From the NCBI RefSeq assembly GCF_004122035.1, contig NZ_SAXA01000013.1:58374-122373 (forward strand): a stretch of DNA of 64,000 bases, given 5' to 3'. The position numbers were made by a program, and so were the translations under genes. Positions 25,587-35,181 of the stretch are shown in pieces (the first letter of the stretch is position 1; each line of letters starts with the position of its first letter). The notes below the pieces were generated by a model. The model was given only the letters and a program-made list of their open reading frames with translations. It was not told the origin of the DNA and ran no database searches. This DNA comes from Ancylomarina salipaludis (GTDB lineage: Bacteria; Bacteroidota; Bacteroidia; Bacteroidales; Marinifilaceae).

Positions 25587-26204
25587 CTATTATTTTTTTA
25601 TAAAATATCTGCAATGAATAACTCTCTTTTGAGGGTCTCACTTATTTTGTGAGGCTCTCAATATTTTCTCATGCTTGAGTCATAGCCTGACATTTACAGC
25701 TCGCCTATAGTCAGAGCATGACAGATAATAAGATGCCACCACACGATTTTATCATGTGACTTTTAATACTTCATGAAGGAACGCGATGCAAACGCTATTA
25801 TTTTTTTTACAAAATATCTGCAATGAATAACTCTCTTTTGAGGGTCTCACTTATTTTGTGAGGCTCTCAATATTTTCTCATGTTTGAGACATCCCCTGAC
25901 ATTCACAGCTCGCCTATAGTCAGAGCATGACAGCTAATAAGATGCCACCGCATGATTTTATCATGTGACTTTTAATACTTCATGAAGGAACGCGATGCAA
26001 ACGCTATTATTTTTTTATAAAATATCTGCAATGAATAACTCTCTTTGAGGGTCTCACTTATTTTGTGAGGCTCTCAATATTTTCTCATGTTTGAGTCATA
26101 CCCTGACATTTACAGCTCGCCTATAGTCAGAGCATGACAGATAATAAGATGCCACCACAAGATTTTATCATGTGACTTTTAAGTCTTCATGAAGGAACGC
26201 GATA
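25587..26204. repeat. Three tandem copies of a ~208-bp non-coding repeat
   Basis: Units begin at about 25587, 25795 and 26004 (periods 208 and 209) and differ at only a few positions each. Every unit holds a conserved hairpin, gagggtctcac-ttatttt-gtgaggctctc (11 bp with two G-U pairs). A ctgac...gtcag pairing and a weaker gat-tttt-atc hairpin before tgtgac follow. No reading frame runs through the units. They fill most of the 786-bp gap between the small membrane-protein gene and the nucleoid-protein gene. The remaining 26205-26370 shows no gene. Confidence 0.92.
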
Positions 26205-26373
26205 TAACCGACCGAAGGGAGCTCACAACCTGAGTGAGTGACATAGCTAATCACTCATAAAAGGATACAATTCCCATTCACGCTTTAATTAGCCATAAAA
26301 TTAATTATTCCCCACAAACATCTAATCTTATTTATACAATAGTTTTTAAAATCCTTTCCAATAATTAAAAATA

Positions 26374-26405
26374 TAAAAAAGCCAACAAAATTGCTTCTGT
26401 TGGCT
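26374..26405 (-). terminator. Terminator after the nucleoid-associated protein gene
   Basis: On the minus strand gccaaca and tgttggc form a stem followed by six T, just past the stop codon at 26428. Confidence 0.8.
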
Positions 26406-26427
26406 TCATATAGACTGTACTTAAATT

Positions 26428-27474
26428 CTAGTTTTCTTCTCTAAAAAACAGCTTGTAGAAACTCATATCGCGAGCGGCGTCATAACCTTTCTCAAGAAAC
26501 TTACGCTGGCCGTGAATGTAAACGTGAAAGTTTTTATCCAATTTCAAAACTTGCTTGAAGAAACGCTGCTCACCTTTTACCGCATCTTTATTGATATTAA
26601 ATTCAGAATTAATATCATTATCGTGCTCACTTTGGTAGTAGCTTTTATATTCGTCAAAAGCATTCATAACTTCAGGTTGTTCAATCACTTCACGCTTAAA
26701 CAAATCCTCATTAAACTCTTTTTTATCTTTAAAAAAGTTAATCGACTTATTCATCAAATCAATTTGATCGGCTTTAGCGACTTCGTTCTCATCGTTGTAA
26801 ACTTCGCCAATAAATCCCTTACACATTTCAAGATAATTCTGAGTGTGATAGAAATCATCTTCACGAAGCTTCAAATTTAAAAAGTCCTCTTTCCAATAAA
26901 TGGCTTCGCCATTCTTGTTGGTTTTATCAACAATACAAACCTTATAGCCATTCTCTTTTTCGGTATTGAAAATCAAACATCCTTTATCCAGCTTTTTGAT
27001 ATTAATACCACTCTCGCAGCCTAATTCGAAGTTTTCCTGGTTCTGATAAACCTTTAGGAAAGTATCCTTATTCTCTGATTTAAAAATCCCCAACGCATCG
27101 CAAACCTCCCCATCGACAATACAGCCCGAAAATGCTACCAAATAAAACTCACCCCCCTTAATATTGGGATGATTCGATTTATCGTAAAGGTGCATGGCAA
27201 TATTCACCGATTGATCGTAAAAACTATCGTTATCTTCAAAAAATTCGGTAGCAAAGCAATACACTTCATTCATGCTCAATCCGGCTTCGTGCTGAAAATT
27301 GTAGAACTCCTCTTTGTTGAAAGCCGATAAGAAATATTTCAATAGAATATCTCTAACATCATCATCTTCCAACTGAATGCCTTGCTTTGATAGCTTCAGG
27401 GTTTCTTCGTGATGTTTGTTACCTACGTTATGAACCACAATTCGGTCCAGATTTATATCATCGAAATTAAACAT
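26428..27474 (-). CDS. Nucleoid-associated protein (NdpA/YejK family)
   Basis: The 348-residue protein matches the 37-kDa nucleoid-associated protein family in length and landmarks. These are the opening 'IVVHNVGNKHHEETLKLS', the central 'GGEFYLVAFSGCIVDGEV', the following 'LGIFKSENKDTFLKV', and the acidic composition throughout. E. coli YejK is nucleoid-located, but its exact activity is not settled; Bacteroidota versions are also reported only as nucleoid-associated. No enzyme motif is visible. The gene appears monocistronic, with the repeat array on its 3' side. Confidence 0.75.
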   Translation of the reverse strand: MFNFDDINLDRIVVHNVGNKHHEETLKLSKQGIQLEDDDVRDILLKYFLSAFNKEEFYNFQHEAGLSMNEVYCFATEFFEDNDSFYDQSVNIAMHLYDKSNHPNIKGGEFYLVAFSGCIVDGEVCDALGIFKSENKDTFLKVYQNQENFELGCESGINIKKLDKGCLIFNTEKENGYKVCIVDKTNKNGEAIYWKEDFLNLKLREDDFYHTQNYLEMCKGFIGEVYNDENEVAKADQIDLMNKSINFFKDKKEFNEDLFKREVIEQPEVMNAFDEYKSYYQSEHDNDINSEFNINKDAVKGEQRFFKQVLKLDKNFHVYIHGQRKFLEKGYDAARDMSFYKLFFREEN

Positions 27475-27605
27475 GCTTATTCTTTTATTTATTCTTATTT
27501 GATTTTTTCCCGATTCTAATCATCGAAACGGGCATAAAGATACTGACTTTTATGACTGAAAAACACGCTCTATGCTTTGGTATCTAAAAAAAACGAACAG
27601 AAATT

Positions 27606-28397
27606 CTAGTTGGGATTTCTCACACTAACATTCGCTTTGGTTTTCAATATATAATAATTTTGATACGAAGTCTTAACAACTGCAACAATAGGAATCTCAC
27701 GATTTATACTCCCTCCCTTGGGAATACTAAATTTAAAAACAGCCTTAGCTTTTTTCGTTTCCAATTCACTCATATACGAATTTACTTTTACAGGAAGAGA
27801 TTTACCATTGATCAGGCTGCCAATATAAAACTGAACGTCGCTAAACTTTTTATCCAGACTCAACTCGAGGTGAAACATGCTCGATTCTCTAAGACGATTG
27901 ACATGCTTAACTTGTATTTGAGGCTCTGTTTTTTGCTTCCCGGTATTGGTAAATTCTTTTAAACCCATACACATCATATCGTTTTCAAAATCCATTTCAG
28001 ATTTTATCTTACCGTTTTCCCAATATTTTTTTTGAGGTCCCTGTTTCACCCCATTATCATAAGTGGTTGATCGATACAAGCGCCCACTTTTATAAAACCA
28101 CTTAACTTCCCCGTGTTTTTTCCCATCCACATAAGGAATTTCATATTGTTTTTCGCCTGATTCATAAAAGGTCATGCTAATACCAACCTTCTTATTATCC
28201 TTATAATTGACAATGGATTTCAGTTTTCCACTGGGGTATTTATACCTCACTTCTCCGTTTATGTTTTTTGAATCCGTCGAACTGGAATCCACCGTAAAAG
28301 ATTGCTCAACGGTATCATCTTTTTTGGAAAATTTCTCAAGGATAAAATCACATGATGATAAAATAAAAATTGATAATACAAGTAATGTTAATTTCAT
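27606..28397 (-). CDS. MORN-repeat lipoprotein (YwqK-like)
   Basis: The 263-residue protein starts with a lipoprotein signal (lipobox 'LSSC', C16). Residues about 45-145 are a run of four MORN_2-type repeats of ~22 residues ('YPSGKLKSIVNYKDNKKVG', 'YESGEKQYEIPYVDGKKHG', 'YKSGRLYRSTTYDNGVKQG', 'WENGKIKSEMDFEND'), as in the YwqK family. The C-terminal part is a beta-rich domain ('LSLDKKFSDVQFYIGSLING') I cannot assign. Proteins of this build are often named YwqK antitoxins by automatic annotation, but no toxin partner is adjacent and the lipid anchor argues for an envelope role. The gene lies 22 nt after the helicase-nuclease gene, so they may be co-transcribed. Confidence 0.8.
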   Translation of the reverse strand: MKLTLLVLSIFILSSCDFILEKFSKKDDTVEQSFTVDSSSTDSKNINGEVRYKYPSGKLKSIVNYKDNKKVGISMTFYESGEKQYEIPYVDGKKHGEVKWFYKSGRLYRSTTYDNGVKQGPQKKYWENGKIKSEMDFENDMMCMGLKEFTNTGKQKTEPQIQVKHVNRLRESSMFHLELSLDKKFSDVQFYIGSLINGKSLPVKVNSYMSELETKKAKAVFKFSIPKGGSINREIPIVAVVKTSYQNYYILKTKANVSVRNPN

Positions 28398-28419
28398 TTT
28401 TAGGGGCTTATATTTTGTT

Positions 28420-31400
28420 TTACACTTCTACAATTTCATCCAATTTCCCATAAAGAATAAAGGCACTTACCTTTTTATAATTCATCTGCTGAAGCAGTTT
28501 TTTATAAGCACTAACCTGACGAATATGCGCCTTTTCTTTATTCTTCCCAAACTTATAATCAATCACAATAGCTTCATCACCTTTCACAATTACCCTATCG
28601 GGTCGCAGAGTATTGCCTTCTCCCAATAAAATATCCCGCTCATTTATCACACGCCAGTCTTTGGAAAACCAGGATGCAATTTGGGGCTTACTAAACAGAT
28701 CCTGAACCATTAGTCTGACCTCATTTGCCTGCAATTCGTCCAACTTTCCTTCAAATTTCAATTGCGTCAATGCAACATCAAGATCTTCAGCGTAACGAAT
28801 ATTCTGAAACAAGATATGCAAAATATTTCCTCTATTTATGGGTGCGAAACTATCAATAGACGCCGCCTCTGAAAAGTCGAAGTAATCCGCAGCATGTGAT
28901 CTCAGTTTCAATCTGTCATCCAGCATAGACGCCGGATATTCAAGCAATCGGGGCACCTCTTCGTAGCTTTCCTCAACACGCTCTTTAGTCGGCAAAACAC
29001 CTAATTCAAAACATTTCTGCTCATCGTTCCAATACGAATTGATATCGATGATTTTCTTCGCTCCAAATTCGTCAGAGTATTTATGGGCATTCTCAAAAAT
29101 ATGATATAACAAATGACTCACCTTCGAAAAATTATCTCCAGCGGGTAATGGCGAATAACAAACTAAAACCTCCTCCGCCCGGGTTGTTGCAACGTACAAG
29201 AGGTTTAAATTATCGATATAAGCCTGAAGTTTTTCGGTAAAATATTCTTTATAATAAATGGTCTTCTTTAAGTCAGAACCGTAACGAATGGGCAAAACAT
29301 CTACTCTATTGAACCCCTCCAATTCGGGTTGGCACCAAAGAATTTTTGTGTGCTTCACATCATCCAAATCCCAATCGCAAAATGGCAATAAAACCGCCTT
29401 AAATTCCAAGCCTTTCGATTTGTGAATGGTCAGTATCCGAATGGCATCCTGATGATCAGATACCGATATTACTTCCTTGTCTTTTCTCTCTTCCCAATAA
29501 TCGATAAAGGAATTCAGGTCAGGTGAATCGCTGCGTGAGAAGCTCAGAACCAAATCCTGAAAAGCCTCCAGGTAAGGAAAGTCTGAAGCACGCTTGTTCA
29601 AAGCAAAAATATCAATCAATTGCTCTACCAAATCGAAAAGTGCCTGACGTTTCAGGAATGAAATATTCCCAACAAATTCCTTAGGGAATAAACCTTTAAA
29701 TACATCTTCCGCGTCTTCGCTTTGCGCAAAAATATCATCCAGATTATCAGGTGCCTCATCGTTTAAGTACAGGCAATATTCCTGAAGCAAATAAGCCAGA
29801 TTGATTTGATCTTCGGGGTAAATAAAGTACCTCAACAAATGCGTTAAAAAGCTAATAACCGAAGCATTCTTAAGATAAAGCGACTCATTCGAAATGACAT
29901 TGTAATTAACTCCCTCTTTGGCTGAATCTGAGTTTCGATAAGTCATAAGGGTGTTTGCAATCTGTGCACCTTCGCGCCCGTTCCGAACCAGAATGGCCAT
30001 ATCACCCGCCCTGTAACCTTGAGCTTGTATCTCTTCAATCTGAGCGGGCAATTGTTCCAATACTTTTTCAGTCCACTTCTCCCCATTTTCAACCTCAATC
30101 ATATTGGCTTTCACATAGCCCGGGCATTTATCCTTTCCCCCTGGGAAATCCTGATAAACATCAGAATAAGCATTCAGTATACGCGCACGTTCCACACTCA
30201 AGCTTTCTTCCAAGGCCGGGGGAATATCATTATTATAATCGTTCTGTAAGGCCTGAGAAGCGATAGCATACAGAGCATTATTAAAATTGATCACATTCTT
30301 CGAACTCCGCCAGTTTTGATTCAAAGTCAGGCCATTCACGCCCTGACTTTTAAAGTCAACATCCAATTGTTCGGCCAGTAGTTTCCAGTCGCCGTTACGC
30401 CAACGATAAATCGATTGTTTAACATCGCCTACAACCAGAGAACGATTGTCCTCTGCCAATGAATTGCCGACCAATGGACGGAAATTATCCCATTGCATTG
30501 AGGACGTATCCTGAAACTCATCAATCATAAAATGCTTGTACACATTCCCGATTTTCTCATACACAAAAGGGGTGTCATTGGTTCCAATAATACTGCGAAG
30601 CAAACGAGAAGCATCTGACAATAGAAAAAGATTTTCATCCTCGGTAAAGGATTTTATTTTTTTAGAGATATCCGTTAGAATCCCCAGAGTATAAATGTAT
30701 TTGAGTGTTTTATCGGTTGAGAAATAGAGCTGGCATTCGTTATCAAAAAACTCAACTGCATTTTTCAATAAATCACCCAAACCAGATGAATAAACCGTGG
30801 AAACAGCCGCTTTAATATCGGCACTTGCTTTAGCTGGTGTCCATTTATCCGGATTGTCAATAGCGGCTAAAACGCGGGCGCCTGGTTCAACCATTTCACC
30901 CGCTTGCAGCTTGTAAAAATAGTTGGCAAAACCCGATTTCCCGAAAGAAAAATCAGTCAAACTCAGGCCCTGACTCTCAATCAGATTAACTGCCCTCGTT
31001 CCAATTTCTTTTAAAGTGTCTTCAAACTCGTCCTTAATTTGTTTTAATCCTTTTCGATAGGCATTTAAAAAATTCTTGTCCGATAATTTTTCAATCAGAA
31101 CCTGATCGAAGTTCATATAATCTTCTTTGAAGACCTCGGTTCCAACTTCAAGAATATCATTCTTAAAATTCCAGGTCTTGCCTTCCTTTATTTTCGATTC
31201 GGCAAAATCAGACAACCAGGATCGCAATTGAGCATCTTCGTCAACATCGAGAAACAAAAGATCGACCACTTCATTTAAAACCTTACGCTGATCGAGCTCA
31301 ATATTAAAGCCCATCTGCAATCCTATTTCCCGGGTAAATGAGCGCACAACTTTTTGAAAAAAGCTATCGATAGTCGTGACCGAAAAACGGCTGTAGTCGT

Positions 31401-31689
31401 GTAATAAACGATTAAGGATTTCTTTTGCTTTAATCTGAAGGGCAGCTTTATCAAGCTGATTGATTGTCATCAATTCTTCAGCATAGGGCGACTTCTCTCC
31501 TTTTGAAAGAATATAGATCTCCTTTAGAATTCGGGATTTCATCTCATCAGTCGCCTTATTGGTAAAGGTTACTGCCAGGATACTTCGATAATTTATGGCT
31601 TCCTCAAAAACCAGCTTCAAATATTCGCGGGTTAAGGTATAGGTTTTTCCTGATCCGGCTGAAGCCCGGTATATATTTAATGATGACAT
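28420..31689 (-). CDS. UvrD-type helicase-nuclease (AddA/RecB-like)
   Basis: The 1089-residue protein combines a superfamily 1A helicase with a C-terminal PD-(D/E)XK nuclease, the AddA/RecB arrangement. Walker A is 'RASAGSGKTYTLTREYL' at the N-terminus. Later helicase motifs are 'MIDEFQDTSSMQW', 'VVGDVKQSIYRWRNGD' and 'ILTIHKSKGLEFKAV'. The nuclease motif is 'RVIVKGDEAIVIDYKFG' followed by 'QVSAYKKLL'. Such enzymes resect double-strand breaks for RecA-dependent repair and degrade linear foreign DNA. The usual partner subunit (AddB, or a stand-alone PD-(D/E)XK protein) is not present in this window. The preceding gene on this strand is a DUF3078 protein with its own terminator. Confidence 0.9.
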   Translation of the reverse strand: MSSLNIYRASAGSGKTYTLTREYLKLVFEEAINYRSILAVTFTNKATDEMKSRILKEIYILSKGEKSPYAEELMTINQLDKAALQIKAKEILNRLLHDYSRFSVTTIDSFFQKVVRSFTREIGLQMGFNIELDQRKVLNEVVDLLFLDVDEDAQLRSWLSDFAESKIKEGKTWNFKNDILEVGTEVFKEDYMNFDQVLIEKLSDKNFLNAYRKGLKQIKDEFEDTLKEIGTRAVNLIESQGLSLTDFSFGKSGFANYFYKLQAGEMVEPGARVLAAIDNPDKWTPAKASADIKAAVSTVYSSGLGDLLKNAVEFFDNECQLYFSTDKTLKYIYTLGILTDISKKIKSFTEDENLFLLSDASRLLRSIIGTNDTPFVYEKIGNVYKHFMIDEFQDTSSMQWDNFRPLVGNSLAEDNRSLVVGDVKQSIYRWRNGDWKLLAEQLDVDFKSQGVNGLTLNQNWRSSKNVINFNNALYAIASQALQNDYNNDIPPALEESLSVERARILNAYSDVYQDFPGGKDKCPGYVKANMIEVENGEKWTEKVLEQLPAQIEEIQAQGYRAGDMAILVRNGREGAQIANTLMTYRNSDSAKEGVNYNVISNESLYLKNASVISFLTHLLRYFIYPEDQINLAYLLQEYCLYLNDEAPDNLDDIFAQSEDAEDVFKGLFPKEFVGNISFLKRQALFDLVEQLIDIFALNKRASDFPYLEAFQDLVLSFSRSDSPDLNSFIDYWEERKDKEVISVSDHQDAIRILTIHKSKGLEFKAVLLPFCDWDLDDVKHTKILWCQPELEGFNRVDVLPIRYGSDLKKTIYYKEYFTEKLQAYIDNLNLLYVATTRAEEVLVCYSPLPAGDNFSKVSHLLYHIFENAHKYSDEFGAKKIIDINSYWNDEQKCFELGVLPTKERVEESYEEVPRLLEYPASMLDDRLKLRSHAADYFDFSEAASIDSFAPINRGNILHILFQNIRYAEDLDVALTQLKFEGKLDELQANEVRLMVQDLFSKPQIASWFSKDWRVINERDILLGEGNTLRPDRVIVKGDEAIVIDYKFGKNKEKAHIRQVSAYKKLLQQMNYKKVSAFILYGKLDEIVEV

Positions 31690-31816
31690 AGTAGATCTAA
31701 TTTATCCCGAAAATACAATTTTTAAGCTAGCTTAACAGTAAGACTAAAGATGTTTTTTTATTTAGTTTGTGTCAGTATCCAAACAAGAATAACAATCAAA
31801 CCTCCCCGAAAGAAAT

Positions 31817-31852
31817 AAAAAAATGCCTCCCGAGTCGAAACACAGGAGGCAC
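31817..31852 (-). terminator. Terminator after the DUF3078 gene
   Basis: On the minus strand gtgcctcctg... pairs with ...cgggaggcat, followed by seven T. It separates the DUF3078 gene from the helicase-nuclease gene. Confidence 0.82.
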
Positions 31853-31874
31853 AAATTAATTTGGCTGAAGTTGT

Positions 31875-32759
31875 CTAAAACTTATAGGCTAAGCCAATGC
31901 CCAAAACTTCTTTAAATTGAATTCGAACACCTCTGTTTACACCTTCTTTATCCACATATTGCACGTCATCATCATAAACCAGAGTTGTGTTGATCGAAGC
32001 GGTTAAGAACTGATTCACTTTCATATCAATCTTCAAATCCCAGTTTACATCAATATTTCCGAAAGATTCCGAATAGGCTGTAAATAAATCCAAAGTACTT
32101 TTTAAATCTACATTTTTAGCCACGGTCTTTTTCAAGGTCAGTTTTGCCAGAGCACCAAACTCGTATCTTATTTTATCACCCGGATCAACGCCAAAAGCAC
32201 CTGCATCAGATAAATCTTCATCATTTACAAAGGTTGTTTTTCCTGTTATGGGCGAAAGGTAAGCTGAAAATGTATCATTAGGCTTATAGTCCATCCCCAA
32301 AGAAAGTAACAAGTAAGCAGGAGCCATAAAATTTGATACTTTCTGATCCGGATCACCTTCATTTTTGCCATAATTATACCCTTTAGCAAACTGAGTTTTA
32401 AAATCTAACAAAGCCGAATAATACCATTTCTTACTCGCCTGATGTCCGTATTTGGTTACAAAATCGATTTTATCAATACTTTTGCGAGTCCCCTCATCAC
32501 CTTGTTTTAAAAGACCATATTCCAGATTCAATGTGTTATCCCAGGCATTTTTAGCTTTGGTGTAATTGGCAAATAAATTCAGTCGCGCATTGGTCGATAT
32601 GGCATTATCTCCCCCACCGGACCAGCTGCTTAAAGAAGTCTGAGAAAATGATAATGAAGCCATCCCTCCTTTTTTCCAATAACTGGTATCCTGAATCTCT
32701 TGTGCACTGGCATTTACACAGATAAGTGCCATAAATACAAAAAGTAATTTTCTAATCAT
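31875..32759 (-). CDS. DUF3078 outer-membrane beta-barrel protein
   Basis: The 294-residue protein has a signal peptide ending 'VNASAQE' and is composed of beta-hairpin strands with a C-terminal 'GIGLAYKF', typical of an outer-membrane barrel. The N-terminal 'SYWKKGGMASLSFSQTSLSSWSGGG' and 'NAWDNTLNLEYGLLKQG' are hallmarks of the Bacteroidota-specific DUF3078 family. Its function is unknown; some members are found near envelope biogenesis genes. The upstream region (32760-32856) is AT-rich and shared with the divergent mnmA promoter. Confidence 0.85.
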   Translation of the reverse strand: MIRKLLFVFMALICVNASAQEIQDTSYWKKGGMASLSFSQTSLSSWSGGGDNAISTNARLNLFANYTKAKNAWDNTLNLEYGLLKQGDEGTRKSIDKIDFVTKYGHQASKKWYYSALLDFKTQFAKGYNYGKNEGDPDQKVSNFMAPAYLLLSLGMDYKPNDTFSAYLSPITGKTTFVNDEDLSDAGAFGVDPGDKIRYEFGALAKLTLKKTVAKNVDLKSTLDLFTAYSESFGNIDVNWDLKIDMKVNQFLTASINTTLVYDDDVQYVDKEGVNRGVRIQFKEVLGIGLAYKF

Positions 32760-32856
32760 TGTATTTCGTTTTTAAGTTAATAGTCTTCCTTAATTAACAT
32801 ACTAAATTAATTTATTTTGTTTAAAAATAAGCACTGCTCACATCAAAAAGTCAATA

Positions 32857-32887
32857 TTGCGCTTCATAATTTAAATCTGTACATTTG
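32857..32887 (+). promoter_or_regulatory. Consensus Bacteroidota promoter of mnmA
   Basis: TTG at 32857-32859, a 20-nt spacer and TAcaTTTG at 32880-32887 match the phylum's primary-sigma promoter. It lies 27 nt before the mnmA ATG and overlaps the upstream in-frame TTG, ruling that out as a start. Confidence 0.8.
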
Positions 32888-32914
32888 CAGATTCAAAATG
32901 AAGGAGAAAAAGAA

Positions 32915-34093
32915 ATGACAAAAAAAGTTGTAATAGGATTGTCCGGGGGCGTTGATTCAAGTGTTGCTGCCTATTTACTCAAAGAACAAGGCTACGAAGT
33001 AGAGGCATTGTTCATGCAAAACTGGAACGATACGGTTGGTTTAAAATCTGAAGAATGCCCTTTTGACGAGGATATCCTGTTTGCACAAATGGTAGCTAAA
33101 AAATTAGACATTCCATTCCATTTTGTTGATTTAAGTAAGGAATATCGTGCTCAGGTCATCGATTATATGTTCTCAGAGTATGAGCAAGGTCGCACACCAA
33201 ACCCTGATGTACTTTGCAATCGCGAGATCAAATTCGATGTCTTCCTTAAAAAAGCCCTTGAACTGGGAGCTGACTATGTGGCCACAGGACATTATTGCAG
33301 AAAAGAGACCAAAATAATTGATGGAAAAGAAGTTTACAGCCTGTTAGCGGGTGTTGACAACAATAAGGATCAGAGTTATTTCCTTTGTCAACTTTCGCAG
33401 GAACAACTCTCAAAAGCCATGTTCCCAATTGGAGAAATTGAAAAACCTGAAGTTCGAGAAATAGCCCGAAAAGCAAAATTAGCATCAGCTGAAAAGAAAG
33501 ATTCCCAGGGGATTTGTTTTGTTGGTAAAGTTGATTTGCCCATTTTCCTGCAACAGAAACTTAAAGCAAAACCAGGTGTTATTGTTGAAGTTCTTGCCGA
33601 AAATGCACACAAGCTCTTACCTAAGTCAGAGGATTTAGTTGAGTTAGCAAAACCTTACAAATTCAGAAGACATCATGGGAAAAAAGTGGGTGAACACAAT
33701 GGAGCTCATTTCTTTACTGTCGGCCAAAGAAAAGGTTTGAATGTGGGAGGAAAAGCCGAACCGCTTTTTGTTATCGGAACTGACGTAAAAGAGAATATTG
33801 TTTATACAGGTATGGGACACTCCCATCCCCTGTTGATGCGCAAAGCTCTCTTTATCTCAAAAGAAGAAACACACTGGATTCGTCCCGATTTAATGCCAAC
33901 TGAAGAATGTGAACGACGCTACGACATTAGAATTCGTTATCGTCAACCTCTTCAAAAAGGAACCATCTATTTTAAGAAAGAAGGCTTGTATATTCTTTTC
34001 GATGAACCCCAACGCGCTGTTGTAGCAGGACAATTTGCTGCATGGTACGATGGAGATGAACTCATTGGTTCCGGTCCTATTGATGGAGAATAA
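32915..34093 (+). CDS. mnmA: tRNA-specific 2-thiouridylase MnmA
   Basis: MnmA adds sulfur to U34 of tRNAs for Lys, Glu and Gln using ATP and a persulfide relay. The 392-residue protein has the PP-loop '[15 protein letters not shown]', the first catalytic cysteine in '[13 protein letters not shown]', the second in '[10 protein letters not shown]', and the tRNA-binding region '[13 protein letters not shown]'. An open frame extends 30 nt upstream, but that part overlaps the promoter. The ATG at 32915 is preceded by aaggag, one of the few Shine-Dalgarno-like sequences in the window. A bidirectional terminator follows. Confidence 0.96.
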   Translation: MTKKVVIGLSGGVDSSVAAYLLKEQGYEVEALFMQNWNDTVGLKSEECPFDEDILFAQMVAKKLDIPFHFVDLSKEYRAQVIDYMFSEYEQGRTPNPDVLCNREIKFDVFLKKALELGADYVATGHYCRKETKIIDGKEVYSLLAGVDNNKDQSYFLCQLSQEQLSKAMFPIGEIEKPEVREIARKAKLASAEKKDSQGICFVGKVDLPIFLQQKLKAKPGVIVEVLAENAHKLLPKSEDLVELAKPYKFRRHHGKKVGEHNGAHFFTVGQRKGLNVGGKAEPLFVIGTDVKENIVYTGMGHSHPLLMRKALFISKEETHWIRPDLMPTEECERRYDIRIRYRQPLQKGTIYFKKEGLYILFDEPQRAVVAGQFAAWYDGDELIGSGPIDGE

Positions 34094-34110
34094 TTAAAAA
34101 TATAAAAAAC

Positions 34111-34148
34111 AAAAAACGGGCTACTCTAATGAAATAGCCCGTTTTTTT
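34111..34148. terminator. Bidirectional terminator between mnmA and siaC
   Basis: aaaaaacgggcta and tagcccgttttttt form a perfect stem of 13 bp with T-runs on both strands between two converging genes. Confidence 0.9.
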
Positions 34149-34162
34149 ATATCGATAATCAA

Positions 34163-34546
34163 TTAAACTTCTTCTTGCTCAACCATGACAAAAGGCAAGC
34201 CTACAATTGCTTCGTAGTCTTCTCCCGCTTCCAACATATCCTCATCATCCTCTTCGTAATACCATTTGACAGAAATCTTATTACCTCGTTTGGAAATTGT
34301 TTCGAGCTTTCTGAAAAAGTCCAAGATACACTTTGAAGAACTGGTATTAAAATACTCCAATTTCATATGAACAATGGTATCTGTGTTTACTTCCTGAGAA
34401 TAATCATCCAACCATTCCATCAAAGGAATATAAAATTCCAATGAGTTTTCAGGAATTGAACGTCCCTCTAGTAATAAGTCGCCTTTATCGGCATCGAATA
34501 CTACCTTTGGTGTTTTAGAACTGCCTTCTATTATTAAAGTATCCAT
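34163..34546 (-). CDS. siaC: SiaC-family regulatory phosphoprotein (DUF1987)
   Basis: The 127-residue protein matches SiaC, a small partner-switching protein whose phosphorylation state controls a partner enzyme (a diguanylate cyclase in Pseudomonas). The family's phospho-site region 'LEYFNTSSSKCILDFF' is intact, and the threonine falls at residue 68, the same position as the phosphorylated Thr68 of P. aeruginosa SiaC. 'SLEFYIPLMEWLDDY' is another hallmark. The gene directly follows siaB (23-nt gap), so kinase and substrate are made together. No diguanylate cyclase lies in the window; candidate phosphatases include the PP2C protein at 50283. Confidence 0.88.
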   Translation of the reverse strand: MDTLIIEGSSKTPKVVFDADKGDLLLEGRSIPENSLEFYIPLMEWLDDYSQEVNTDTIVHMKLEYFNTSSSKCILDFFRKLETISKRGNKISVKWYYEEDDEDMLEAGEDYEAIVGLPFVMVEQEEV

Positions 34547-34569
34547 AAAAGAATATCGTTATTTTTTGA

Positions 34570-35106
34570 CTAAATTTTTACAGTTAAAACCAAGAAGAAA
34601 TTCTCTCCTTCTGTTCTTTTTGAGCAATATTTAAGCTTATTCCCGCTTTTTCTTATCATATTGATAATACCTAAGCCGCCCCCGCCTTTTTCAGAAAAAC
34701 GTCTGTTAGACAATACTTTCCTATACAAATATTTAAGCTCTCCGGCACCCATAGAGTTTGTATGATCGATATAATCGGTAAAGACTTTGAGTTTTTCAAT
34801 CTTAATGAAATTCGCAGATATGATTTCCACACCATCGTCTTCATTATTGAAAATTATACACCCGTAACTCTTAAACGTATTATCAATCTCATACCTCTCT
34901 CCATGATGGTAAAGATTTTGAACTAACTCAATAAAAACATTAAGGATTTTTTTTCTCTCTCTTAAAGGAAATTTCTTTTCATCCATAATGATTTCAATCT
35001 TATCCAATATCTCAGTAACCCGCTCTGAGCCAACACTCCCCTTATAATAAAAAAGGGTGTTTTCGCTCACTTTATCGGCAAACCACTGGTTAAGATTAAA
35101 ACTCAT
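34570..35106 (-). CDS. siaB: SiaB-family protein kinase
   Basis: The 178-residue protein resembles SiaB (DUF6272), a GHKL-fold Ser/Thr kinase related to anti-sigma kinases, which phosphorylates SiaC. 'FIELVQNLYHHGERY' corresponds to the ATP-binding N box, and 'EKGGGGLGIINMIRKSG' to the glycine-rich lid of the HATPase fold. Its gene is directly upstream of siaC on the same strand. The pair would set SiaC phosphorylation in response to a signal acting on a PP2C phosphatase, which is not adjacent here, unlike in Pseudomonas siaABCD. Confidence 0.85.
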   Translation of the reverse strand: MSFNLNQWFADKVSENTLFYYKGSVGSERVTEILDKIEIIMDEKKFPLRERKKILNVFIELVQNLYHHGERYEIDNTFKSYGCIIFNNEDDGVEIISANFIKIEKLKVFTDYIDHTNSMGAGELKYLYRKVLSNRRFSEKGGGGLGIINMIRKSGNKLKYCSKRTEGENFFLVLTVKI

Positions 35107-35181
35107 TAAAATATTTTTATATTAAACTATCTTTTCTCAGCAAATATAACAAAATAGAAAAAAAGAATAATGTCCTATGGC

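Noticed and set aside
25587..26204. Possible CRISPR array or insertion sequence
   Set aside because: Whole 208-bp units repeat with no variable spacers, no transposase frame and no terminal inverted repeats.
27606..28397. YwqK-type antitoxin of a toxin-antitoxin pair
   Set aside because: The MORN-repeat similarity triggers that name, but a lipid anchor and the absence of a toxin gene next to it argue against it.
32885..32914. Upstream extension of mnmA starting at a TTG
   Set aside because: The TTG is part of the TAcaTTTG promoter element; the ATG at 32915 has a Shine-Dalgarno-like aaggag and matches the family start.
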